NCBI GenBank assembly: GCA_043806395.1
Contig: JAZDHC010000026.1
Location: 1 to 5,366 of the forward strand
Source: CG2-30-40-21 sp043806395
Lineage (GTDB): Bacteria; UBA9089; CG2-30-40-21
Reading direction: 5' to 3'
DNA: 5,366 bases
Notes under the pieces: generated by a model
Told to the model about the DNA's origin: nothing
The model's input: only the letters and a program-made list of their open reading frames with translations
Database searches by the model: none
In this document: positions 1-5,366 of the stretch, piece by piece
Position numbering within the stretch: position 1 is the stretch's first letter
Layout of the letters: each line of letters starts with the position of its first letter
Made by a program: the position numbers and the translations under genes

Positions 1-33
1 AACTGTGATTTTCGATTCATCTTGTAAGAAGAA

Positions 34-108
34 CCCACGAATAACACGAATTGACACGAATCAAGAAAAAAGATTCCATATTCGTGATAATTCGTGAAGA
101 TTCGTGGG
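34..108. repeat. Palindromic repeat of six CACGAAT/ATTCGTG heptamers
   Basis: Three CACGAAT units (36-42, 45-51, 55-61) are mirrored by three ATTCGTG units (80-86, 90-96, 100-106), with an 18-base A-rich centre at 62-79. Outer CC (34-35) and GG (107-108) extend the pairing. The arms would form a stem of 9, 7 and 7 base pairs separated by small internal loops. Units recur every 9-10 bases, close to one helical turn, so the site could equally be a protein-binding array on DNA or a folded RNA/DNA hairpin. From memory, similar ATTCGTG-rich palindromes are common intergenic dispersed repeats in environmental bacterial genomes; this is recall, not a search. No coding potential is visible in it. Confidence 0.8.
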
Positions 109-138
109 AAAAATTATTCCTAATCATCAAGTTAAAAA

Positions 139-167
139 TCGCAATTTGTGAGCTTTCGTAGTATAAC
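139..167 (+). promoter_or_regulatory. Possible sigma-70-type promoter for the kinase gene
   Basis: TATAAC at 162-167 matches five of six bases of the -10 consensus. A poor -35 candidate, TCGCAA at 139-144, lies 17 bases upstream and matches only three of six. Transcription would start near 174 and leave a very short leader containing the ribosome-binding site at 180-184. The weak -35 makes this tentative; the true promoter may lie before the window or need an activator. Confidence 0.25.
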
Positions 168-192
168 ATAAGGAAAATCAAGGAATATGGGA

Positions 193-1764
193 ATGAATCA
201 TTTTTCGTTAGGCAAGAAGATAGCCTTAAGTTTTCTCATAAGCTCTATACTTATAGCCATTCTTGCCATTTCTGCCTACATGAATTTTATAGGGATGAGA
301 AAGGAGATTCGCTATCTGGAACTTTCAGATACCCTGCGAAGCAAATCTCTGCAAATAAGAAGGCATGAGAAGAATTTCTTTCTTTATGGAGATCTCAAAG
401 AAATCAGGGAAGTCCATGCTTATCTAAGAGACTTGAATGAAATACTTGAAGTTGGAAAGGCTGTTTATAATACTGAAAACCTAATGGGTGTTGAAAACAA
501 GGTAAATGAGTATAGCCATCGGTTTAACAGAATAGAAACCCTTTTCTGGGAATTCAAAAAAGAATTTGATGAACTCAAGGACACATATTACGCAACAAAT
601 TCTGTTTTTTTCCCTTTAATCGAAGCAACCTTTTTAGAAAGACCTTTAGTTGATGCAGAATTACTTACAAAGATATTTTCGTTAAAGCCAGAACATCAAG
701 CAATAAAAAATCTTCATGATCTGGATACAGAGATAACTCTTTTGAGGAAAGACGGCGAAGAAATCATTACCCTATCACAGGCAATTGACAAATTTGCAAT
801 GGAAAAGGTAGAGAAATCTATCCGCATGTCACAGAATGCACTTTTGATTCTTTTCCCCTTGTTTTTGCTCGTAGGACTTGGGACACTTTTTGTGATAAGC
901 CGTAATGTGGTTAATCGTCTGAAGATATTAACCTCAAGCTTGGAGAAAACAGGTAGAGGCGATTTTTCGTCTTTATCTCTTCCTGAAAAACGAGATGAGG
1001 TGGGCATATTAATCAAGACATTTAACAATATGGAAGCTGACTTGATTGCAAGAGACAAAGAACTTGGCAGGAAGAATGAGGAATTGTTTCAAAGCAGGAA
1101 ACTTGCCTCTATCGGTACCCTTGCCTCTGGGGTTGCTCATGAACTTAATAATCCATTGAACAATATCTATCTTGCTGCACAAACCCTGTCAGGAGAGATG
1201 GATCAGGAGAATTATCCCCAAATAATCAGAGAATCTGTGGGTGATATATTTTCTCAGGCTATCAGGGTAAAAAGAATCGTCCAAGACCTCCTTGAATTCA
1301 CAAAAGAAATGTCCCCTGAACTAAAAACGATTAATATTGTGAGCATGATACAGCAAATACTGAACCAGATGACAACCAGAGGTGAATTAGCAGAGATTAA
1401 ATCCAACCTTAAATCTCTGCAAGAGCTTGAGGCATCTGCTGATGAACATCTCCTGCAACAGGTATTTATTAACCTCTTTAGCAATGCGGTTGAGGCTATG
1501 GGGGGTAACGGCTTGCTGACTGTAGAGATTGATACAATTGTGGATGATGTCCGAATCAAGGTTATAGACACAGGCAAAGGCATTCCTCCCCAGAATATAC
1601 CGAGAGTATTTGATCCGTTTTTTACTACAAAGGAAAAAGGCACCGGTCTGGGGCTGGCAATTGTCTACAATATCATCAAAAGACACCATGGGAAAATAGA
1701 GGTCAGTAGTGTGCCGGATGAGGGGACTGTCTTTACCATAACATTGCCGAGGGAGAAAACATGA
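193..1764 (+). CDS. Membrane-bound sensor histidine kinase (HAMP, HisKA, HATPase_c)
   Basis: This is a transmembrane two-component kinase that autophosphorylates on histidine and passes phosphate to a response regulator. Numbering from the ATG at 193: TM1 about 9-35; extracytoplasmic helical sensor about 36-215; TM2 216-236; HAMP about 237-288; a helical linker; then the H-box with His316 (VAHELNNPL). The ATPase part has N-box Asn431 (NLFSNAVEAM), DTGKG 459-463, the F-box FDPFFTTK 473-480 and GTGLGL 483-488. Glu317 and Asn320 fit the ExxN phosphatase motif, so it may be bifunctional. The sensor begins with RRHEKNFFLYGD (56-67), which recalls helical-bimodular (HBM) or four-helix-bundle ligand domains; the ligand is unknown. 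AAGGA at 180-184 lies 8 bases before ATG 193 but only 2 before ATG 187, so I prefer 193; AAGGA at 170-174 could instead serve 187. The stop overlaps the next gene as ATGA. Confidence 0.95.
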   Translation: MNHFSLGKKIALSFLISSILIAILAISAYMNFIGMRKEIRYLELSDTLRSKSLQIRRHEKNFFLYGDLKEIREVHAYLRDLNEILEVGKAVYNTENLMGVENKVNEYSHRFNRIETLFWEFKKEFDELKDTYYATNSVFFPLIEATFLERPLVDAELLTKIFSLKPEHQAIKNLHDLDTEITLLRKDGEEIITLSQAIDKFAMEKVEKSIRMSQNALLILFPLFLLVGLGTLFVISRNVVNRLKILTSSLEKTGRGDFSSLSLPEKRDEVGILIKTFNNMEADLIARDKELGRKNEELFQSRKLASIGTLASGVAHELNNPLNNIYLAAQTLSGEMDQENYPQIIRESVGDIFSQAIRVKRIVQDLLEFTKEMSPELKTINIVSMIQQILNQMTTRGELAEIKSNLKSLQELEASADEHLLQQVFINLFSNAVEAMGGNGLLTVEIDTIVDDVRIKVIDTGKGIPPQNIPRVFDPFFTTKEKGTGLGLAIVYNIIKRHHGKIEVSSVPDEGTVFTITLPREKT

Positions 1765-1988
1765 AATTCAATATATTAATTGCTGAGGATGAAGAGATAA
1801 CCTTGAAACACCTTAAACTTTCACTTGAAAAGGAAGGCTACAGCGTTGTTGGCGTAAACAATGGGCTTGAGGCATGGAACAGGCTTGAAAGCAAGGGGTA
1901 TGACCTTCTCATTGCCGATATAAAAATGCCTGGATTAGGTGGATTGGAACTGCTAACCAAAGTCAAGGAGGAATACCATGAATATTGA
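1761..1988 (+). CDS. Truncated response regulator receiver domain
   Basis: This 75-residue product is the front part of a CheY-like receiver, the expected partner of the upstream kinase. It has the acidic pocket Glu9/Asp10, the phosphoacceptor Asp53 in LLIADIKMPGLGG, and a helix-3 ending KVKEEY. A receiver is normally about 120 residues. The beta4 Thr/Ser, the beta5 Lys, helices 4-5 and any output domain are missing, and no frame downstream restores them because cinA starts at once. Translation is coupled to the kinase by ATGA, with GAGGG at 1749-1753 as ribosome-binding site. The last codons hold the cinA Shine-Dalgarno and start. I read it as a decayed or rearranged gene (pseudogene-like); a short functional adaptor is possible but unlikely without the conserved Lys. 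NtrC-type is a reasonable guess for the ancestor, given the kinase, but cannot be shown. Confidence 0.85.
   Translation: MKFNILIAEDEEITLKHLKLSLEKEGYSVVGVNNGLEAWNRLESKGYDLLIADIKMPGLGGLELLTKVKEEYHEY
1965..1971 (+). promoter_or_regulatory. Ribosome-binding site of cinA inside the regulator gene
   Basis: AAGGAGG, a perfect anti-16S match, lies 6 bases before ATG 1978. The same bases encode Lys-Glu-Glu (69-71) of the truncated regulator. It fixes the cinA start firmly. The regulator stop at 1986-1988 falls just after the cinA start, so ribosomes ending there could also re-initiate. Confidence 0.85.
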
Positions 1989-2454
1989 AATGGAGATAGG
2001 AAGGTTATTAACCATTAAAGGATTAACTCTATCTATTGCTGAATCCTGTACAGGTGGGATGGTATGCTCAAGGATAACAGATGTACCTGGCAGCTCCATG
2101 TATTTTGCAGGCGGGGTAATAGTCTACAGTAATAAGATAAAGGTCCAGATGCTTGGGGTAAAACAAGAGACTCTGGATACCCATGGAGCAGTCAGTGCTC
2201 AGATAGCCATAGAAATGGCAAAGGGTGTCAGGGAAAGATACGAGACGAATATTGGGCTTGCTATTACTGGAATTGCAGGACCCGGTGGCGGAAGTATGCA
2301 AAAGCCTGTTGGACTTGTATATCTATCATTAGAGCCTTCTACAGGAGAGACAATATGTAAAAAATGCAAATTTATTGGGGAAAGAGGAGATATTCGACTC
2401 CAGAGTACACAGGTGATGCTTGAGATGCTTTTGGAGTATTTGAGCGTGGCATGA
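1978..2454 (+). CDS. pncC: Stand-alone CinA C-terminal domain, NMN amidohydrolase
   Basis: This is a soluble cytoplasmic enzyme of the CinA C-terminal family (PncC/YgaD), predicted to deamidate nicotinamide mononucleotide to nicotinate mononucleotide plus ammonia in NAD recycling. The 158-residue length is that of a single-domain member; the N-terminal molybdopterin-binding-like domain of full CinA is absent. Family motifs seen are KGLTLSIAESCTGG (14-27), VPGSSMYFAGGVIVYSNKIK (36-55), HGAVS (69-73), ITGIAGPGGG and KPVGLVY. All core motifs are intact and there is no frameshift. The start at 1978 is supported by a perfect AAGGAGG and by the short N-terminus usual for this family. It overlaps the truncated regulator by 11 bases. 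A link to the kinase is not implied by function and looks like a product of rearrangement. The substrate assignment rests on family knowledge alone. Confidence 0.93.
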   Translation: MNIEMEIGRLLTIKGLTLSIAESCTGGMVCSRITDVPGSSMYFAGGVIVYSNKIKVQMLGVKQETLDTHGAVSAQIAIEMAKGVRERYETNIGLAITGIAGPGGGSMQKPVGLVYLSLEPSTGETICKKCKFIGERGDIRLQSTQVMLEMLLEYLSVA

Positions 2455-2462
2455 AATGTTAG

Positions 2463-2478
2463 ACAGGATAACAGGATA
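2463..2478 (+). repeat. Tandem ACAGGATA doublet supplying a ribosome-binding site
   Basis: Two exact copies of ACAGGATA abut at 2463-2470 and 2471-2478. The second contains AGGA (2473-2476), 5 bases before ATG 2482, and so serves as the Shine-Dalgarno of the DUF362 gene. The preceding TTAG makes the block TTAGACAGGATAACAGGAT. From memory this resembles a widespread intergenic repeat of the ACAGGAT type; no search was possible. Confidence 0.65.
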
Positions 2479-2481
2479 GAT

Positions 2482-3582
2482 ATGATTATTATCAAACGAA
2501 TTAAGGACACTATTGAAAATACCGTTTATGATGCCCTTTCAGAGATTAAATATAAACCTCAACATGAAAGAGTACTAATTAAACCATGTATTCCCAGCCC
2601 ATGTCATGTTGGAACTCCGTACATTGCCAGTCATAAGATAACAGCTGGAGTGATAGATTATTTAAGGCACTGTGGAATAAAGGAGATAATTGTTGGAGAG
2701 GGACCATTGAGAGATTATGATAGGACATTTGTTGTCTCCGGGTATGAAAAAATGTGCAGGGAAAAGAATGTAATGCTGATAAACCTTCACCATGCAGAAC
2801 GAAGAGGCATGGTATGGGATTATGGAGAGATACAGATTCCATCGTTGATCTTTGATTCAGAATATATCAACATTGCTAAGCTAAAGGTTCATACCTCAAC
2901 AACCGTAACCCTTGGCATGAAAAACCAGATGGGATTGTTAAGAAAAGAGGATAACAAAAATATTCATTTGCATGGGCTTCATCGTCCTATTGCTGCCCTG
3001 GCAGGCGTGGTTAAACCAAACCTGACTATTATTGATGCTATTAACGGGGAACAAGGTGGGGCACCCGGAAAACATGGGCATGTGGTGCAGGGCATTAATC
3101 TAATTATCTGTGGCACTTCTCTTCTTTCTACAGACGCAATTGCAGCCCGTCTCATGGGATTTTCCCTTGAGAATATCCTTCACCTATCGATAGCTAAGGA
3201 TATGTATCAGAGCAATTTTGAGGATGAGATGATGGGAGTACCCTTAGATGAATGCCAGATGAATTTTATCCCCTTAACTGATCATCGACGAATATGCAAT
3301 CTTTATTACCATTGGACAGATGAGACATGCAGCGGATGTCTGGGGCTGATGGCTGAGATACGAAAGGCAGCCTTAACCCATCCATGGCATCTGGGCAGAT
3401 TCATTCGCCATGGATTGTTGCGGCGAATTGACATATTTACTGGTAAACCCAAAACAATCCCAGAAACTGCAAAGACTGTTCTTGGGGTTGGTGATTGTAT
3501 GGGTGATATAGCCAGAAAATATGGCATACCCCTTGTTAGTGGTTGTCCACCGAGGGGGATGGATGTAGTGAGGAAGATATAA
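2482..3582 (+). CDS. DUF362 domain protein with C-terminal cysteine cluster
   Basis: This 366-residue soluble protein belongs to the DUF362 family (Pfam PF04015), whose biochemical role is poorly defined. Family-like segments are VLIKPCIPSPCHVGTPYIAS (31-50), a helix followed by KEIIVGEGPL, INIAKLKVHTSTTVTLGMKN, KPNLTIIDAINGEQGGAPGKHG, and the STDAIAARLMGF stretch. The C-terminal part has CSGC (Cys283, Cys286), then GDCMG (Cys339) and GCPPRG (Cys355). These four could bind an iron-sulfur cluster or another metal; that is inference. It carries no typical CxxCxxCxxxC ferredoxin domain, which some family members have. No signal peptide or membrane segment is visible. The start is supported by AGGA at 2473-2476. 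The gap to cinA is only 27 bases, so co-transcription is likely. The substrate and pathway are unknown; the next gene, a radical SAM enzyme, is a possible partner. Confidence 0.88.
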   Translation: MIIIKRIKDTIENTVYDALSEIKYKPQHERVLIKPCIPSPCHVGTPYIASHKITAGVIDYLRHCGIKEIIVGEGPLRDYDRTFVVSGYEKMCREKNVMLINLHHAERRGMVWDYGEIQIPSLIFDSEYINIAKLKVHTSTTVTLGMKNQMGLLRKEDNKNIHLHGLHRPIAALAGVVKPNLTIIDAINGEQGGAPGKHGHVVQGINLIICGTSLLSTDAIAARLMGFSLENILHLSIAKDMYQSNFEDEMMGVPLDECQMNFIPLTDHRRICNLYYHWTDETCSGCLGLMAEIRKAALTHPWHLGRFIRHGLLRRIDIFTGKPKTIPETAKTVLGVGDCMGDIARKYGIPLVSGCPPRGMDVVRKI

Positions 3583-3591
3583 TGATATAAT
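3583..3591 (+). promoter_or_regulatory. Extended -10 promoter candidate before the radical SAM gene
   Basis: TGATATAAT is a perfect extended -10 (TGnTATAAT), with the hexamer at 3586-3591. A second TATAAT lies at 3578-3583, since GATATAAT is repeated in tandem at 3576-3591. No good -35 is seen at 17-18 bases, which extended -10 promoters can tolerate. Transcription would begin near 3598, within the hairpin that follows. The first copy overlaps the DUF362 stop codon. The match may be chance in an AT-rich stretch. Confidence 0.4.
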
Positions 3592-3619
3592 GTAGGGGCA
3601 GACCTATGTGTCTGCCCTG
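3592..3619 (+). repeat. GTAGGGGCAGAC hairpin repeat
   Basis: GGGCAGAC (3596-3603) and GTCTGCCC (3610-3617) form a perfect 8-base-pair stem with a 6-base loop, and G3595/T3618 can add a wobble pair. No T-run follows, so it is not a normal intrinsic terminator. The GTAGGGGC lead-in followed by a variable palindrome resembles, from memory, a class of short dispersed hairpins common in environmental genomes. It lies just ahead of the radical SAM ribosome-binding site AGGAG (3622-3626). Confidence 0.75.
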
Positions 3620-3636
3620 ATAGGAGTCAGAAATAG

Positions 3637-5166
3637 ATGCATATTACCCTAATTTGTCCCCCATGGTATTCCATGGATACATCCCCTATTACCTCCAATA
3701 ATCTTGGATTGGGGTATATTGGGGCATATTTAATTCAGTATGGCCATTGCATAGAGATCATTGATGGCTTATCTTGCGGAAATAAAAATGCGGTCAAGGT
3801 ATCTACAAAATATCAGCAGGTATATCGGATTGGATTGAGTTATGATGAGATTGTTAGCCGTATTCCATCAGGCACGAATATGATAGGGATTACTGCCCCA
3901 TTTGTTAATCATGCTCAAATTATTTTGGAATTAAGCTCAAAAATTAAGGCAAAATACCCCAACATCCCTCTGGTACTTGGTGGAGCATATCCATCAACTA
4001 TGCCTGAACATGCCTTATCACAATATATTGATTTCGTAATTATTGGCGAAGGAGAGATACCTATGCTTGAGCTGGCATCCGGGATTTCACCTGAAAAAAT
4101 CCAGGGGCTTTATTATCGAGGGAAAGAGCAAGTATTCCAAACTTTGGAACTTCAAAACCTCTCAACTTCTGAGCTTTATCACCAGAACGCAGGGCAAATA
4201 ACACAGGCAAGGTGTATTGAAAATCTCGATGATATCCCCTACCCTAGCCGACACCTTTTGCCTGTACAAAATTATCTCTATACTGATGCACTTGGCAGAC
4301 GATCAAGCAATCGTTCTCTTGAAATTTTGACATCCCGTGGCTGCCCTTTCAGGTGTACCTTTTGTGCCACACACCCTGTTTTTGGTTATAAATGGCGAGC
4401 AAGGTCGGTATCTAATATTATTGCTGAAATTAAACAACTTATCAGTGATTATGGGATACAGCACATTAACTTTATTGATGATAATATCAGCCTTGATTCC
4501 GGGCGAATGAATAGTCTGCTGGATGGGCTTATCAAAGAGAATCTTGGTATTACATGGTCAGCAGTCTCAGGCTTGCGAATCAGTACCTTAAACAAAGAGA
4601 TATTGGAAAAAATACAGGCGGCTGGGGGCGTAAGAATAAATTTAGCCATAGAAAGCGGTGATTCGCAGATACTTGATGCTATGAATAAAGGATTGAATGT
4701 GGAAAAAACAAGGGAAATAGTTGGGATATGCGGTAAACTAAACTTGAATCCGCGAGGCTACTTGATGATTGGTTATCCGGGTGAAACACGGGAGAGCTTT
4801 TTGAAAAGCATAGAATTTTGCCAGGGACTTAAATTAGCAGGCATGAAAACATTCATCCTCTCCATCGCCCAGCCATATCCAAAAACCCAACTCTGGGAGA
4901 TGTGCAGGGATCATGGGTATTTGGTCAGGGATGATATAGAAAATGTGTTATTCTTCAGCGAATATCCGCAGCCAAACATCATTACCCCTGATTTTGACCA
5001 GAAAGAGATATTTTTTCGATTCAAATATGCCAAAGCTAAGCTTAATCCCCTTGAATACTGGGGAGAGAAAATATTGCCACGAGCATGGATAAAACAGATG
5101 ATCCCAAAGGAATTGAAGGATATGATTGTTTCAAAGATTCACCATGTTGCGTCAAAAACTCCATGA
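3637..5166 (+). CDS. B12-binding-domain radical SAM protein
   Basis: This 509-residue protein has the class B (cobalamin-type) radical SAM layout. The N-terminal Rossmann-like B12-binding domain (about 1-150) shows LICPPW, GLGYIGAYL, IGITAPFVNH, VLGGAYPS with Gly115/Gly116, and GEGE at 137-140. It lacks the DxHxxG cobalamin ligand motif, as many enzymes of this class do. The radical SAM barrel follows with CxxxCxxC at Cys236, Cys240 and Cys243, the ligands of the [4Fe-4S] cluster that cleaves S-adenosylmethionine. Further family segments are FIDDN, NLAIESGD and MIGYPGET (377-384). The last 100 or so residues are less conserved and may define the substrate. Relatives methylate or rearrange lipids, pigments and natural products; the substrate here cannot be named. 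AGGAG at 3622-3626 lies 10 bases before the ATG, and the N-terminus begins at the first beta strand as expected. It is 54 bases from DUF362 and intact. Confidence 0.93.
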   Translation: MHITLICPPWYSMDTSPITSNNLGLGYIGAYLIQYGHCIEIIDGLSCGNKNAVKVSTKYQQVYRIGLSYDEIVSRIPSGTNMIGITAPFVNHAQIILELSSKIKAKYPNIPLVLGGAYPSTMPEHALSQYIDFVIIGEGEIPMLELASGISPEKIQGLYYRGKEQVFQTLELQNLSTSELYHQNAGQITQARCIENLDDIPYPSRHLLPVQNYLYTDALGRRSSNRSLEILTSRGCPFRCTFCATHPVFGYKWRARSVSNIIAEIKQLISDYGIQHINFIDDNISLDSGRMNSLLDGLIKENLGITWSAVSGLRISTLNKEILEKIQAAGGVRINLAIESGDSQILDAMNKGLNVEKTREIVGICGKLNLNPRGYLMIGYPGETRESFLKSIEFCQGLKLAGMKTFILSIAQPYPKTQLWEMCRDHGYLVRDDIENVLFFSEYPQPNIITPDFDQKEIFFRFKYAKAKLNPLEYWGEKILPRAWIKQMIPKELKDMIVSKIHHVASKTP

Positions 5167-5300
5167 ATTTTGGCATGGTTCAAAAATCCACCCCTGTGTT
5201 GGTTCATTGGGAATCGTAATTTTTAATTCAATAATTTAGCGACTTTTCGGGACGGTTCACCTTTGTTTGAAAGCTTGCGGTTAGTTGAGAGTGCAATATT
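5167..5300. other. Non-coding stretch after the radical SAM gene
   Basis: I see no gene, RNA gene or convincing terminator in this part of the 200-base 3' flank. It is AT-rich in the middle (5218-5237). The hexamer GGTTCA occurs three times (5177-5182, 5201-5206, 5254-5259) at irregular spacing, which may be chance. Confidence 0.6.
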
Positions 5301-5328
5301 CCCCCTTAGAAAAGGGGGTTAGGGGGTT
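5301..5328. repeat. CCCCCTT/AAGGGGG palindromic repeat
   Basis: CCCCCTT (5301-5307) pairs with AAGGGGG (5312-5318) around the loop AGAA (5308-5311). A second GGGGG at 5322-5326 offers an alternative pairing. The form CCCCCTTxxxxAAGGGGGTTAGGGGG is, from memory, a well-known type of intergenic repeat in many bacteria. No T-run follows on either strand, so terminator function is doubtful, though it could protect the 3' end of the radical SAM transcript. Confidence 0.7.
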
Positions 5329-5366
5329 GTATTCTGTAGATGATGTCCCCTTGCCCGAAAGGAATC

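Noticed and set aside
34..108. CRISPR-like array
   Set aside because: Units are only 7 bases with 2-3 base gaps and reverse orientation halfway; there are no spacers of CRISPR length and no cas gene nearby.
1..146. Terminal inverted repeats flanking the heptamer palindrome (1-13 against 134-146)
   Set aside because: Only about 10 of 13 bases match and the sequence is A/T-rich; no target duplication or transposase is visible, so it may be chance.
714..1689. Open stretches on the minus strand opposite the kinase gene (714-1058, 1254-1643, 1387-1689)
   Set aside because: They lie fully inside a gene with complete kinase motifs, overlap one another, and their translations show no recognisable domain.
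1978..2454. Remainder of the response regulator continuing in another frame
   Set aside because: The region is occupied by an intact CinA domain from its first codon, and no frame shows the receiver's beta4 or beta5 motifs, so a simple frameshift does not explain the truncation.
3595..3620. Rho-independent terminator after the DUF362 gene
   Set aside because: The stem is perfect but TGATAGGAG follows with no T-tract.
3637..3800. Classical DxHxxG cobalamin-binding motif in the radical SAM protein
   Set aside because: Not present in the N-terminal domain; the cobalamin-type assignment rests on the overall domain order, which commonly lacks this motif.
5301..5330. Rho-independent terminator for the radical SAM gene
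   Set aside because: The stem is good but is followed by TTAGGGGGTTGT rather than a T-run, and it lies 135 bases after the stop codon.

Overview
The window carries five protein-coding genes, all on the plus strand and closely packed, between two short non-coding flanks. Base composition is moderate and somewhat AT-rich, and Shine-Dalgarno sites are clear, so this is a bacterial chromosome. The mixture of a membrane sensor kinase, a stand-alone CinA C-terminal domain, a DUF362 protein, a cobalamin-type radical SAM enzyme and several short palindromic repeats suggests an uncultured anaerobic or environmental lineage. Nothing here fixes a phylum, and no rRNA, tRNA or lineage marker is present.

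Layout. Positions 1-186 hold a strongly patterned palindrome built from six copies of the heptamer CACGAAT/ATTCGTG (34-108), then a leader with a possible promoter and two purine-rich ribosome-binding candidates. A sensor histidine kinase follows (193-1764, possibly starting at 187). It overlaps by ATGA the start of a response-regulator gene (1761-1988). That gene is cut off after about 70 residues of its receiver domain, exactly where the next gene begins. The next gene, a CinA C-terminal/PncC-type NMN amidohydrolase (1978-2454), uses a perfect AAGGAGG that lies inside the regulator's codons. After 27 bases containing a tandem ACAGGATA doublet comes a DUF362 protein (2482-3582) with four cysteines in its C-terminal part. 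A 54-base gap holds an extended -10 promoter sequence and a GGGCAGAC/GTCTGCCC hairpin. It leads to a B12-binding-type radical SAM protein (3637-5166). The last 200 bases are non-coding and contain a CCCCCTT/AAGGGGG palindromic repeat.

How the genes relate. The kinase and the truncated regulator are the remains of a two-component system. The kinase keeps every motif it needs, but its partner has lost the beta4-alpha5 part of the receiver and any output domain, so the local pair cannot signal in the usual way. CinA (NAD salvage) probably sits here because of a rearrangement next to its own ribosome-binding site. The first four genes could be co-transcribed; the radical SAM gene may have its own promoter. 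The most notable points are the regulator/cinA junction, the way short dispersed-type repeats occupy most intergenic spaces (one appears to supply a ribosome-binding site), and the neighbouring DUF362 and radical SAM genes, whose substrates are unknown. I do not see firm evidence of a wholly new system.
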